DNA of 64,000 nucleotides from Gallionella straubiae (GCF_051257895.1 NZ_CP194331.1:1240001-1304000), one strand, 5' to 3'. Shown: positions 40,673-50,492, numbered from the stretch's first letter. The notes: generated from the letters alone by a model not told the origin. Translations and numbers: made by a program.

Positions 40673-42547
40673 ATGAATATCCTTTACGAAGAAGAAGGCA
40701 GCTTCAAGGTCGGCAGCATCATGGCCGACAACACCACCTCGCTCCAGATTGAAAGCGTTTCGGGCAAGCGCAGCAAGGTCAAGGCGGCCAATGTGATGCT
40801 GCGCTTCACCCAGCCCGCCCTGTCCGAATTCCTCGCCCAGGCCGAAGCGGCTGCCGCGGGTATCGAGGTGGATTTCCTCTGGGAATGCTGCCCGCCGGAC
40901 GAGTTCGGTTTCGAGCAGATCGCCGCCGACTATTACGGCCATGCGCCAAGCCCGCTGGAAGCCGCCGCCGCGTTGATCCGCCTGCACAGTGCGCCGATCT
41001 ATTTCCACAAAAAAGGCAAGGGACGCTATCGCGCCGCCCCGCCGGACGTACTCAAGGCCGCGCTGGCCGGCGCCGAGAAGAAGCGCCAGCAGCTCGCGTT
41101 GCAGGCGCGCTACGCCGAGCAGCTTGGCTGCTTCGAACTGCCCGAGGAGTTTGCGGGACGCCTTGCGCAATTGCTCTACAAGCCGGATCGCAACACCCTC
41201 GAGGTCAAGGCGCTGGAGGCGGCCTCTGCGGCAACACATCTGTCCGCCGCGCACCTGCTGCAACGCTGCGGCGCCCTGCCCTCCACGCACGATTACCACT
41301 TGCAGAAGTTCCTGTTCGAGCACTTCCCTGACGGCACCGGCTTCCCGCCCGTCGAGTTGAACACCTGGGACGAACTGCCGCTGGCCGGCGTGAACGCCTT
41401 CAGCATCGACGACGCCGCCACTACGGAGATCGACGATGCGCTCTCGGTGGAGAAGCTCCCCAACGGTAACTGGCGCATCGGCGTGCATATCGCCGCGCCC
41501 GCGCTGGGCATGCCGCGCAATTCGGCAGGCGACAAAATCGCCGCGCAGCGCCTCTCCACCGTGTACATGCCGGGGCAGAAGATCACCATGCTGCCGGACA
41601 GCGTGGTGCAGGCCTTCACTCTGTGCGCCGACCGCGTCAGCCCGGCGCTGTCGATGTACAACGAGGTGGATGGCGCGACGCTGGAAATCCTCGGCCACGA
41701 GAGCCGCGTCGAGCGCGTGCATGTCGCCGCGAACCTGCGCCACGACACGCTGGAGCCGCTGTTCAACGAGGAGACACTCACGACGGGCAAACTGGATTAT
41801 CCCTATGCAAACGAGCTCACCTTGCTGTGGAAGCTCGCACAGAAACTGGAGACGGTGCGCGGCAAGCCGTCCGACAACAGCACGCAGCAGGTCGATTACA
41901 ACTTCCAGGTCGAGACTGGTCCAGGCGGCAAGGACGACCGCATCATCATCGCGCAGCGGCGGCGCGGCTCGCCGATCGACAAGGTGGTTTCCGAACTGAT
42001 GATCCTCGTGAACAGCGAATGGGGCCGGCATCTCGCCGAGCACGGCTTCGTCGGCATCTACCGCACGCAGCAAAACGGCAAGGTGAAGATGAGCACCGTC
42101 GCCGCGCCGCACCAAGGGCTGGGCGTGGCGCAGTATATGTGGTCGAGTTCGCCGCTGCGCCGCTACGTGGACCTGCTGAACCAGCGCCAGATCATCGCGA
42201 TGCTGCACGACGGCGATCCGGCCTATCCGAAAAACGACCCCGCGCTGTATGCGGCGATGCGCGACTTCGACACCATGTACACCATCTACGGCGATTTCCA
42301 GAAAAACATGGAACGCTACTGGTGCCTGCGCTGGCTGCAGCAGGAAAAAGTCGAATTGGCCGAGGCGTGCGTCCTCCGCGAGAACCTGGTCAGGCTTTCC
42401 GACATCCCGCTGGTCTTCCGCGTGCCGTCGCTGCCGGAATTGCCCCCCAACACCCGCGTGCAGCTGGCCATCGGCGAGATCGACCTGCTCGATCTGGAGG
42501 TGCAGGCACGCTTCGTCGCGGCCATCGAGGAGGAAACGGCGGCATGA
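40673..42547 (+). CDS. RNase II/VacB-family 3'-5' exoribonuclease
   Basis: A 624-residue hydrolytic exoribonuclease. The RNB catalytic domain occupies about residues 235-570, with the metal-binding Asp cluster in FSIDDAATTEIDDALS, then GVHIAAPAL, and late TVAAPHQGLGVAQYMWSSSP and RRYVDLLNQRQ. The front end differs from E. coli RNase II or R: a short beta-rich segment is followed by a helical region (LSEFLAQAEAAAAGIE) rather than clear cold-shock domains. It matches the betaproteobacterial RNB subgroup. The ATG at 40673 is supported by the promoter just upstream. Confidence 0.9.
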   Translation: MNILYEEEGSFKVGSIMADNTTSLQIESVSGKRSKVKAANVMLRFTQPALSEFLAQAEAAAAGIEVDFLWECCPPDEFGFEQIAADYYGHAPSPLEAAAALIRLHSAPIYFHKKGKGRYRAAPPDVLKAALAGAEKKRQQLALQARYAEQLGCFELPEEFAGRLAQLLYKPDRNTLEVKALEAASAATHLSAAHLLQRCGALPSTHDYHLQKFLFEHFPDGTGFPPVELNTWDELPLAGVNAFSIDDAATTEIDDALSVEKLPNGNWRIGVHIAAPALGMPRNSAGDKIAAQRLSTVYMPGQKITMLPDSVVQAFTLCADRVSPALSMYNEVDGATLEILGHESRVERVHVAANLRHDTLEPLFNEETLTTGKLDYPYANELTLLWKLAQKLETVRGKPSDNSTQQVDYNFQVETGPGGKDDRIIIAQRRRGSPIDKVVSELMILVNSEWGRHLAEHGFVGIYRTQQNGKVKMSTVAAPHQGLGVAQYMWSSSPLRRYVDLLNQRQIIAMLHDGDPAYPKNDPALYAAMRDFDTMYTIYGDFQKNMERYWCLRWLQQEKVELAEACVLRENLVRLSDIPLVFRVPSLPELPPNTRVQLAIGEIDLLDLEVQARFVAAIEEETAA

Positions 42548-42593
42548 CACGGTGCGCACAAGTGTTCGGCGCTCTTGAAGGAGACGCGACGGC

Positions 42594-43445
42594 ATGATCA
42601 GCGCGTTAAAAACGCGCCTGTCCGCATCGATGACCCTCTCGGTCGCGCTGCACGCCTTCGCGCTGTTCGGCATCGCGCTGGTGATGCCCGACCCGCGCAG
42701 CGCGGCCAGCTTCCTGCAGCCACTGCAGGTGGTGCTGGTCAACACCAAGTCCAAATCCCGGCCGGACAAGGCCGATGCGCTGGCGCAGGCGAATCTGGAT
42801 GGCGGCGGCAACACCCCGGAAGACCGGCAGGCCAAGACCCCGCTGCCCGCGATCCGCGACGACCAACAGTTCACTCCGGAACAGACCGCGAAGCGCGTCG
42901 CGCAGCTTGAGGAGGAATCGAAGCGCATGCTGACCCGGCTGAAGAGCGATTACAGGGTAACGCAACCCGAACTCAGGAAACAGCAGAGCAGCGACGCAAG
43001 CCGCGGCGAAGACCTGGTGCAGAAGAGCCTGGAGATCGCGCGCCTCGAGGCGCAGATCAACAAGAATTTCGACGCCTACCAGAAGATGCCGCGCCGCAAA
43101 TACATCGGCGCGCGCACGCAGGAATACCGCTTCGCGCAGTACATCGAAGACTGGCGCATCAAGGTGGAGCGTATCGGCAACCTGAATTACCCGGAGCAGG
43201 CGCGCCAGCAGCATATCTTCGGCAGCCTGCGGCTCAGCGTATCGATCAACACAGACGGCAGCCTGGGGCCGATCGAAGTGGACAAAACATCGGGCAGCCG
43301 CATCCTGGATGCGGCGGCGATGCGCATCGTCAGGCTCGCCGCGCCCTACGCGCCGCTGCCGCCGGACATCCGCAAGGACACCGACATCCTGGTCATCACG
43401 CGCACCTGGACCTTCACTTCATCGGACCGGCTGGAAAGCGAGTAA
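42594..43445 (+). CDS. TonB-family energy-transducer-like protein
   Basis: A 283-residue protein with one N-terminal membrane span (residues about 13-32, SMTLSVALHAFALFGIALVM), a charged Gln/Lys/Glu-rich periplasmic linker, and a C-terminal TonB domain (YPEQARQQHIFGSLRLSVSI, then RILDAAAMRIVRLAAPYAPL). TonB proteins couple the proton gradient to outer-membrane transport. No exbB/exbD or receptor gene is adjacent, and this position between an exoribonuclease gene and aroE is typical of betaproteobacterial TonB-like paralogues. Confidence 0.9.
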   Translation: MISALKTRLSASMTLSVALHAFALFGIALVMPDPRSAASFLQPLQVVLVNTKSKSRPDKADALAQANLDGGGNTPEDRQAKTPLPAIRDDQQFTPEQTAKRVAQLEEESKRMLTRLKSDYRVTQPELRKQQSSDASRGEDLVQKSLEIARLEAQINKNFDAYQKMPRRKYIGARTQEYRFAQYIEDWRIKVERIGNLNYPEQARQQHIFGSLRLSVSINTDGSLGPIEVDKTSGSRILDAAAMRIVRLAAPYAPLPPDIRKDTDILVITRTWTFTSSDRLESE

Positions 43446-43589
43446 TGGAAGCCTCTATAAATCCATTTTGCGGGCGAATCGCGGTGTCGCGTGCTCGCTC
43501 ACTCCTCGCCTATCAACTCGATATGTCTCGTCGTTCGCTGTGCGGCTCCTTGCGCTTCATCCCGCAAAATGAATTTCTAGAGGTTCCAT
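43445..43589. mobile_element. MITE-like element with 30-bp terminal inverted repeats
   Basis: The left end ATGGAAGCCTCTATAAATCC (43445 onward, extended by ATTTTGCGGG) and right end (CCCGCAAAAT to TTCTAGAGGTTCCAT, ending 43589) are inverted repeats differing at only a few positions. The 145-base element has no coding capacity. It fills the gap before aroE, and its right end carries AGAGG nine bases before the aroE ATG. Confidence 0.85.
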
Positions 43590-43592
43590 GTC

Positions 43593-44435
43593 ATGACTGA
43601 CAGATACGCAGTGATCGGCAACCCCATCGCCCACAGCAAATCGCCGCTGATCCACCGGATGTTCGCCGAGCAGACCGGGCAGGACATTTCCTACGAGGCC
43701 GTACTCGCGCCACTGGACGGCTTCGCCGCGACCGTCGGGCGGCTGCGCAAGGAAGGCTACAGGGGCTGTAATGTCACGGTGCCGTTCAAGTTCGAGGCCT
43801 ACAAATTAGTTAGCAAGTTGGCCGAAGAACTTCCTCTTGTGGGCCTGCCTACTCAAAGGGCTATAGACGCACGTGCTGCAAACACCTTAAAGTTTGATGA
43901 TGGCTTCATCGTTGGCGACAACACCGACGGCGCGGGGCTGGTCACCGACATCGAGCACAATCTCGGCATCTCGTTGCATAACAAGCGCGTGCTGCTGATG
44001 GGCGCTGGCGGAGCAGCTTATGGTGTGCTCCAACCCCTACTACACACAAAACCTAGCCATCTTGTAATCGCAAACCGCACCCGAGAAAAAGCTGATGCCT
44101 TACATCAACTTTATGCACATCTATCCGGAACGGAAATGTTGGCAAAAACTTACGATGAGCTTGATGATCTACAATTCGACGTGATCGTGAACGCCACCTC
44201 CGCAGGCTTAAGCGACAGCACGATCCCTCTGCCGGACACCATCTTCGCCCCCGGCGCGCTGGCCTACGACATGATGTACGGGCGCGAAACGCCGTTCATG
44301 AAATTTGCGCGCGAGCACGGCGCACGGGTCGCCGACGGCCTCGGCATGCTGGTCGAACAGGCGGCCGAGGCCTTCTTCATCTGGCGCGGCGTGCGCCCCG
44401 ATACCGTGCCGGTCATCGCCGCGCTACGGACCTGA
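43593..44435 (+). CDS. aroE: Shikimate dehydrogenase
   Basis: AroE reduces 3-dehydroshikimate to shikimate with NADPH. SKSPLIHRMFAEQT, the catalytic Lys in NVTVPFKFEAY, the catalytic Asp in GDNTDGAGL and the NADP motif GAGGAAYGVL are all present. The protein has 280 residues. Between the catalytic Lys and the usual NTL it carries about ten extra residues (around LPLVGLPTQR). Two internal stretches, 43799-43915 and 44030-44185, use A+T-rich codons (TTA, CTT, GTT) with abrupt borders, unlike the rest of the gene. The ribosome site is provided by the MITE end upstream. Confidence 0.93.
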   Translation: MTDRYAVIGNPIAHSKSPLIHRMFAEQTGQDISYEAVLAPLDGFAATVGRLRKEGYRGCNVTVPFKFEAYKLVSKLAEELPLVGLPTQRAIDARAANTLKFDDGFIVGDNTDGAGLVTDIEHNLGISLHNKRVLLMGAGGAAYGVLQPLLHTKPSHLVIANRTREKADALHQLYAHLSGTEMLAKTYDELDDLQFDVIVNATSAGLSDSTIPLPDTIFAPGALAYDMMYGRETPFMKFAREHGARVADGLGMLVEQAAEAFFIWRGVRPDTVPVIAALRT

Positions 44436-44437
44436 AC

Positions 44438-45133
44438 GTGAAAAAGCTCTGGGGCTGGACCTGGCGCGGCATGGCGATCTGCTTCGCGCTGCTGCTGCTC
44501 TACCAGCTCTGGATTTTCGGGCACATCCTCTGGTGGATCAAATTCAACCCTTCCACCAGCGCGTTCATGGAAGACCGCCTCGCCGTGATGCAGGACAAGA
44601 ACCCGGACGCCGAGCTGCGGCACAAGTGGGTGCCCTACGAAAAAATCTCCAACCACCTGAAGCACGCGCTGATCGCCGCAGAGGACGCGAAGTTCGTCGA
44701 CCACGAAGGCTTCGACTGGGAGGGCATCCAGAAGGCTTACGAGAAGAACCTGAAGAAGGGCAAGATCGTCGCGGGCGGCTCGACCATCAGCCAGCAGCTC
44801 GCCAAGAACCTGTTCCTTTCCACCAAACGCACGCCGTGGCGCAAGGCCGAGGAGGCTGTCATCACGCTGATGCTGGAGGCGGTGATGGACAAGCGGCGCA
44901 TCTTCGAAATTTACCTGAATATCATCGAATGGGGGAACGGCGTGTTCGGTGCGGAAGCCGCCGCGCGCCACTATTACCGCACCAGTGCGGCCGGCCTGAG
45001 CGCGGAACAGGCCGCCAGACTCGCCGCGATGGTACCCAATCCGCGCTACTACGACACCCACCGCGAAGCGCGCGGCCTGCTGCGCAAGACCGGCATCATC
45101 CTGGGGCGCATGAACGAGGCGGAAATCCCATGA
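44438..45133 (+). CDS. mtgA: Monofunctional biosynthetic peptidoglycan transglycosylase
   Basis: MtgA polymerises lipid II into glycan strands. The 231-residue protein has an N-terminal membrane anchor (residues about 10-32) and a GT51 domain with the catalytic Glu in AAEDAKFVDHEGFDW, the GGSTISQQLAKNLFL motif and IYLNIIEWGNGVFG. It starts with GTG two bases after the aroE stop; the aroE-mtgA order is conserved in this group. Confidence 0.94.
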   Translation: MKKLWGWTWRGMAICFALLLLYQLWIFGHILWWIKFNPSTSAFMEDRLAVMQDKNPDAELRHKWVPYEKISNHLKHALIAAEDAKFVDHEGFDWEGIQKAYEKNLKKGKIVAGGSTISQQLAKNLFLSTKRTPWRKAEEAVITLMLEAVMDKRRIFEIYLNIIEWGNGVFGAEAAARHYYRTSAAGLSAEQAARLAAMVPNPRYYDTHREARGLLRKTGIILGRMNEAEIP

Positions 45134-45166
45134 CATCGCGCCACACATCTAATCCCATAATATGTA

Positions 45167-45172
45167 TATAAT
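45167..45172 (+). promoter_or_regulatory. Candidate -10 element (TATAAT)
   Basis: A perfect TATAAT lies in an A+T-rich stretch about 36 bases before the ATG of the large PAS-GGDEF-EAL gene. There is no convincing -35 hexamer at the expected distance. Confidence 0.45.
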
Positions 45173-45208
45173 CAAAAAACTATATTTTGTTGTACGGTTC
45201 GCAGTCAG

Positions 45209-48200
45209 ATGAAACAGAACGAGGGGAGCGGTCAGCCATCAACGGCCAACGGGGACATTGACGCTGCGCGGCAGGCCGGCCGTGTGGTGAGCCCCTCCCC
45301 GATCGTGAATCGCCTGACCGGACAGAACAACCATCCGGCGAGCGATGCCCAAGCCACCCTTACCGAGGCCCGCTACCCGCTCCTGCGCCGCCTCTCGATC
45401 ACCAGCCTGCTGGCCACCCTCATCACCGCTACTCTCCTGATATTGCTCTACCGGCAGGATCAGCTCGACGAACATGAGGGGATCGCCGCGCAGGAGAATG
45501 AAAAGACCGCGATCCATCTCATCCAGTTGATGAGCGGGCAACTCGAAGCCTACCTTGCCGCTGCCGCAGGGCTCGACATCCATGCGTTGCGGTCAAATCC
45601 GGGCATCGATGCGCTCAACGCCACCCTGAACACGGTTCGCGAGCATCATATCCTCAAGCTGAAACTGTACGACGCGTCCGGAATGGTTGTCTTCTCGACG
45701 GTAGACGGCGACATCGGCGGAGCCAGCCGGAATCGCGGGATACCACAGAAGGCCATGACAAGCGGCACCCAGCACCAACTGGAATTCCGCGATGCGCTCC
45801 GCATCTCTTCCGGCGAAATCCGCGATCGCCAGATTCTCGCAACCTATGTGCCGCTGACCCGTGCGGAAAAGCGCATCGGCGTCCTGGCAGTCTACTCGGA
45901 CATCACGCCGGCCTTCGACCGGGTTCGCGCAAAAACCACCGATATTGCCCTGATCGTCTTCGGCATCTTCGCCGCGCTGTATGCCGCGTTATTTCTCTCC
46001 GCCCGCAGGGTCGACCGCGCCCTGTCCGGATGGCAGCAAGCTGTCGCCGACAACCACCGGAAACTGGCGGAAAACGAGGCGCGCCTGTGGACCACGGTCA
46101 ATTCGGCGCTGGACGCAGTAATCAGCATCGACGCCAACAGCCGGCTTATCGGCTTCAATCCTGCGGCAGAGGACATGTTCGGTTGGAAAAAAGCGGAGAT
46201 CATCGGGCAATCGATGACCGAACTGCTGATCCCGGAGCGCCACCGGAGCAGCCATCAGGATGGCATCGCCCGCTACCTGCAGACCGGCGAAACCCGGACC
46301 CTGAGCCGCCGCATCGAGATCACCGCGCTGCGGCGCGACGGCATGGAGTTCCCGATCGAACTGACCATCACGCCGATCCGCGAAAGCAACCGCACCATCT
46401 TCACGGCCTATATCCGCGACATCACCGAGCGCAAGCGGGTGGAGACTGCACAACAGGAGGCATTGCATCGCCTCCAGCTCATCAGCAGCCAGGTGCCCGG
46501 ACTCGTTTACCAGTTCTGCCTGCGCCCCGATGGCAGCTACTGCCTGCCTTTCGCCAGCAATGCCATCCGCGAGATATTCCGGCTTGCCCCGGATGAAGTC
46601 CGCAATGATGCATCAAAAATCTTTATCGCCATTCACCCCGATGACCGTGACGGCACCCTTGCCTCCATCCAGACCTCGGCGCAGGGCATGACGCCGTGGC
46701 ACCATGAGTTCCGGGTGAAGTTCGACGATGGCACGGTGCGCTGGCTGCAGGGCGATTCGCAGCCGCAACGCGAGGCCGACGGCTCGATACTCTGGCACGG
46801 TTTCGTCACCGACATTACCGAGCGCAAGCAGGCCGAAGAGGAATTGCGCGAAAGCCGCGCCTTCCACCTGTCGGTCACCGAGGCCATGGGCGAGATCGGC
46901 ATCGGGCTGTTCATCGTCGATGCCGGCTACCGCGTCCGCTACATGAACAACGTGATGAAGGAGTGGTTCGGCGACCAGACCGGCGAGGTCTGCCACTCAT
47001 CGCTCTGCGACCTGACCGACCGATGCGAGCATTGCCAGCTCGAACAGGTGATCTCCGGGAATGGCGCGGCACGCTATACGCCTACCGCGTCCGACGGCCG
47101 CACTTTCGACATCATCGCGACGCCGATCCAGAACCGGGACGGCACAGTATCCAAACTGGAAGTGGTCCGCGACGTAACCCAGCACCGGCTGGCTGAGCAG
47201 GAATTGCGCATCGCCGCAACAGCCTTCGATTCCCAGGAAGGCATGTTCATCACCGATGCCGACGGCATCATCCAGCGCGTCAACAATGCCTTCATCGAGA
47301 CGACCGGCTACAGCGCAGAGGAAGCCGTGGGGAAGACGCCCGCCATCCTCAAGTCCGGCAAACACGATGCCGCGTTCTACCGGGCGATCCGTGAAGCGCT
47401 CGAAAGCGACGGCCACTGGCAGGGCGAGATATGGAACCGGCGCAAGAACGGCGAAATCTACCCCGAATGGGAGACAATCTCGGTCGTAAGGGGAACGAAC
47501 GGGCAGATCACCCATTACGTTTCCGTCTTTACCGATATCAGCCTGCGCAAGAGATCGGAAGAGCAGATACGCACCCTGGCTTTCTACGACCCGCTCACCC
47601 AATTGCCCAACCGGCGGCTCCTGCTCGATCGCCTGCACCAGGCGCTGGCACTGAGCGTCCGCAACGAACGGCAGGGCGCGCTGCTGTTCATCGACCTCGA
47701 CAACTTCAAGAGCATCAACGACACCCAGGGCCATGCCACCGGCGACCTGCTGCTGGTCGAAGCGGCAAAGCGGCTGCAAGACTGCATCCGGGAGGGCGAC
47801 ACCACCGCGCGGCTGGGCGGGGACGAATTCGTCGTCCTGCTCGAGGATCTGGATGCCGATGAACAGGTCGCCGCCAGCCAGGCCGAGACGGTGGGAGAGA
47901 AGATCCTCTCGGCCATCGGTAAGCCCTACCTCATCAACGGCCACGAGCACCACAGCACCGCCAGCATCGGCATCACGCTGTTCCGCGGGTCGGTGAAAAC
48001 GATGGACGAAATGCTCAAGCGGGCGGATGTCGCGCTGTACCAAGCCAAGGCGGACGGACGCAATATCCTGCGCTTCTTCGATCCCGCCATGCAGGCCGCC
48101 GTCGCGGCGCGTGTCTCACTGGAATCCGATCTGCGCCGCGCCATTCTGGAGCAGGAGCAACTGCAGCTTTATTACCAGGCGCAGGTCAATTCGTCGGGCC

Positions 48201-48880
48201 GCCTGACCGGCGCCGAGGCACTGGTGCGCTGGCGCCACCCAGAGCGCGGCATGGTGTCCCCTGCCGAATTCATCCCGCTCGCCGAGGAGTCCGGGCTGAT
48301 TCTGCCCCTGGGTCACTGGGTGATGGCGACTGCCTGCCAGCAACTCGCGACTTGGGCGACGGAGCCGGATACCGCCCACCTCACCCTGGCGGTGAATGTC
48401 AGCGCCAAGCAGTTCCACCTGCCGACTTTCGTCGAAGAGGTAGCGACGCTGGTCGATTATTTCGGGGTAAATCCCGCAAGGCTCAAGCTGGAAATCACCG
48501 AAAGCCTGATGGTGGAAAACGTGGACGACATCATCGCAAAAATGTCCGAGCTGAAAACCCGGGGCATCAATTTCTCCATGGATGATTTCGGCACCGGCTA
48601 CTCCTCGCTCTCCTACCTGAAGCACCTGCCCCTGTACCAATTGAAGATCGACCAATCCTTCGTGCGCGACGTGCTCACCGACCCCAACGATGCGGCCATC
48701 GCCAAAATCATCGTCTCGCTGGCCCAGAGTATGAACCTGATGGTGATCGCCGAAGGAGTGGAAACCGAAGAGCAACGCGAGTTCCTCGAACAGAACGGCT
48801 GCCATGCCTTCCAGGGCTACCTGTTCAGCAAGCCTGTCCCGGTAGGGGAATTTGAGCAACTGATTCCGCAATACACCTAG
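45209..48880 (+). CDS. Membrane PAS-GGDEF-EAL c-di-GMP turnover protein
   Basis: A 1223-residue protein. Two membrane spans (about residues 65-85 and 245-268) flank a periplasmic sensor region. Four cytoplasmic PAS-type domains follow (about 290-405, 420-540, 550-660, 670-790). The third has a Cys cluster (VCHSSLCDLTDRCEHCQ). The GGDEF domain keeps RLGGDEFVVLL, so cyclase activity is possible. The EAL domain keeps EALVRWRHP, the Asn in NVSAKQF, ITES, MDDFGTG, LKIDQSF and AEGVETEEQ, so phosphodiesterase activity is also possible. Which activity dominates cannot be read from sequence. Confidence 0.95.
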   Translation: MKQNEGSGQPSTANGDIDAARQAGRVVSPSPIVNRLTGQNNHPASDAQATLTEARYPLLRRLSITSLLATLITATLLILLYRQDQLDEHEGIAAQENEKTAIHLIQLMSGQLEAYLAAAAGLDIHALRSNPGIDALNATLNTVREHHILKLKLYDASGMVVFSTVDGDIGGASRNRGIPQKAMTSGTQHQLEFRDALRISSGEIRDRQILATYVPLTRAEKRIGVLAVYSDITPAFDRVRAKTTDIALIVFGIFAALYAALFLSARRVDRALSGWQQAVADNHRKLAENEARLWTTVNSALDAVISIDANSRLIGFNPAAEDMFGWKKAEIIGQSMTELLIPERHRSSHQDGIARYLQTGETRTLSRRIEITALRRDGMEFPIELTITPIRESNRTIFTAYIRDITERKRVETAQQEALHRLQLISSQVPGLVYQFCLRPDGSYCLPFASNAIREIFRLAPDEVRNDASKIFIAIHPDDRDGTLASIQTSAQGMTPWHHEFRVKFDDGTVRWLQGDSQPQREADGSILWHGFVTDITERKQAEEELRESRAFHLSVTEAMGEIGIGLFIVDAGYRVRYMNNVMKEWFGDQTGEVCHSSLCDLTDRCEHCQLEQVISGNGAARYTPTASDGRTFDIIATPIQNRDGTVSKLEVVRDVTQHRLAEQELRIAATAFDSQEGMFITDADGIIQRVNNAFIETTGYSAEEAVGKTPAILKSGKHDAAFYRAIREALESDGHWQGEIWNRRKNGEIYPEWETISVVRGTNGQITHYVSVFTDISLRKRSEEQIRTLAFYDPLTQLPNRRLLLDRLHQALALSVRNERQGALLFIDLDNFKSINDTQGHATGDLLLVEAAKRLQDCIREGDTTARLGGDEFVVLLEDLDADEQVAASQAETVGEKILSAIGKPYLINGHEHHSTASIGITLFRGSVKTMDEMLKRADVALYQAKADGRNILRFFDPAMQAAVAARVSLESDLRRAILEQEQLQLYYQAQVNSSGRLTGAEALVRWRHPERGMVSPAEFIPLAEESGLILPLGHWVMATACQQLATWATEPDTAHLTLAVNVSAKQFHLPTFVEEVATLVDYFGVNPARLKLEITESLMVENVDDIIAKMSELKTRGINFSMDDFGTGYSSLSYLKHLPLYQLKIDQSFVRDVLTDPNDAAIAKIIVSLAQSMNLMVIAEGVETEEQREFLEQNGCHAFQGYLFSKPVPVGEFEQLIPQYT

Positions 48881-48954
48881 CGTTTCCGCCAAATTTGCCG
48901 CGCAGCCCTGCGTCAAATTCTTTACAATAGCCGCGCCATTCACGGGGTCCGGCC

Positions 48955-50403
48955 ATGACCAACCAGGAACACCACTACACCGAAAACGTGCAGGATCACC
49001 TCAAACAGGTGGAAGCGCTGCTGCACAAGCACGCCTTGGTGGAAGAGGTCGTCCATCGGCAGGAGATCCCGCGCGAAGATCACCGTGCATTGGTCGACAC
49101 CCTGCTGCACAAACAACACCTCGCCGAATTGCAACGCAAGCTGGATAGCCTGCACCCGGCGGATATCGCCTATATCTTGGAGGCCCTGCCCATCGAGCAG
49201 CGCCTGCTGGTGTGGGACTTGGTCAAATCAGAGCGCGACGGCGATATCCTGATCGAGGTTTCCGACGCGGTGCGCGAGTCGCTGATTGCGACTATGAACC
49301 GCGAAGAGCTGCGCGCCGCCGCCGAGCAGCTCGACACCGACGAGATCGCCGACCTCGCACCCGACCTGCCGCAGAACGTGATGCGCGATGTGTTCAAGTC
49401 GCTGTCCGTCGAAGAGCGTGAGCAATTGCGCGCGGCGATGTCCTATCCGGAAGATTCGGTCGGTGCGCTGATGGACTTCAGCATGATTCATGTCCGCGAA
49501 GACGTCACACTCGAAGTGGTATCGCGCTATCTGCGCCGCTTCGACGAACTGCCCGACCACACCGACCAGGTGTTCGTGGTAGACCGGGACGACCACCTCA
49601 AAGGCGTCCTGCCGATCAACCTCATTGTAGTCAACGAGCCGGAAGTGGTCGTTGGCGACCTGATGCTGGCCGACACCATACAACTGCATCCTGAAGAGAA
49701 GGCGGACCAGGCCGCCCAGGCATTCGAACGCTACGACCTGGTTTCAGCGCCGGTGGTGGATGAGGACGGCAAGCTGGTCGGGCGGGTGACGGTGAACGTG
49801 GTGCTGGACTTCATCCGCACCGAATCGGAAAGCGACGTATTGAACCTGGCCGGCTTGCGCGAGGAGGAAGACATCTTCGCCTCGGTATGGAAGAGCGCGC
49901 AGAACCGCTGGGCATGGCTGGCGCTGAACCTTTGCACCGCATTCTTCGCCTCGCGGGTGATCGGAACTTTTGAAGGGACGATAGAAAAATTTGTCGCGCT
50001 CGCCACGCTCATGCCGATCGTCACGGGCATCGCCGGCAACTCTGCCAACCAGACCACGACCATCGCCATCCGTTCGCTGGCGCTGGGGCAAATCACGCAG
50101 GGCAATGCGCGCCGGCTGATGCTAAAGGAACTTGCGATCGGCGGATTCAACGGCCTGTTGTGGGGGGGGATTGCCGGACTGTTTGCTTACTTCCTGTACC
50201 ACAGTGTAGCGCTCGGCATCGTGATGACCGGCGCGATGCTGCTCAACCTGCTGGTAGGTGCAACCGTTGGTATGGCCATCCCATTAGCCATGCAGCGACT
50301 GGGACGCGACCCTGCCATCGGTTCCAGTGTGATGATCACGGCCATTACCGACAGCGGCGGGTTCTTCATCTTCCTGGGGTTGGCGACCATCTTCCTGATT
50401 TAG
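48955..50403 (+). CDS. mgtE: Magnesium transporter MgtE
   Basis: MgtE is a Mg2+-gated Mg2+ channel of the inner membrane. The 482-residue protein has the N-terminal helical N domain (LHPADIAYILEALPIEQRL), two CBS domains (about residues 165-290, with DFSMIHVREDVTLE and APVVDEDGKLVGRVT), and five C-terminal spans beginning near residue 320 (RWAWLALNLCTAFFA). ATLMPIVTGIAGNSANQTTT forms the pore signature. TTTACAAT lies 27 bases before the ATG as a candidate -10, without a clear -35. Confidence 0.95.
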   Translation: MTNQEHHYTENVQDHLKQVEALLHKHALVEEVVHRQEIPREDHRALVDTLLHKQHLAELQRKLDSLHPADIAYILEALPIEQRLLVWDLVKSERDGDILIEVSDAVRESLIATMNREELRAAAEQLDTDEIADLAPDLPQNVMRDVFKSLSVEEREQLRAAMSYPEDSVGALMDFSMIHVREDVTLEVVSRYLRRFDELPDHTDQVFVVDRDDHLKGVLPINLIVVNEPEVVVGDLMLADTIQLHPEEKADQAAQAFERYDLVSAPVVDEDGKLVGRVTVNVVLDFIRTESESDVLNLAGLREEEDIFASVWKSAQNRWAWLALNLCTAFFASRVIGTFEGTIEKFVALATLMPIVTGIAGNSANQTTTIAIRSLALGQITQGNARRLMLKELAIGGFNGLLWGGIAGLFAYFLYHSVALGIVMTGAMLLNLLVGATVGMAIPLAMQRLGRDPAIGSSVMITAITDSGGFFIFLGLATIFLI

Positions 50404-50467
50404 GAAGGAGCAGAAACGCCCTGCGCAAAAACGCAGGTCATCCCCGCAGCTTCGCCTGAAACCCAAC

Positions 50468-50492
50468 AAAAAAGGGCGGAATGAAACCGCCC
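50468..50492 (-). terminator. Rho-independent terminator (minus strand)
   Basis: On the minus strand GGGCGG and CCGCCC pair around TTTCATT and are followed by six T. It closes the H1-like gene. Confidence 0.9.
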
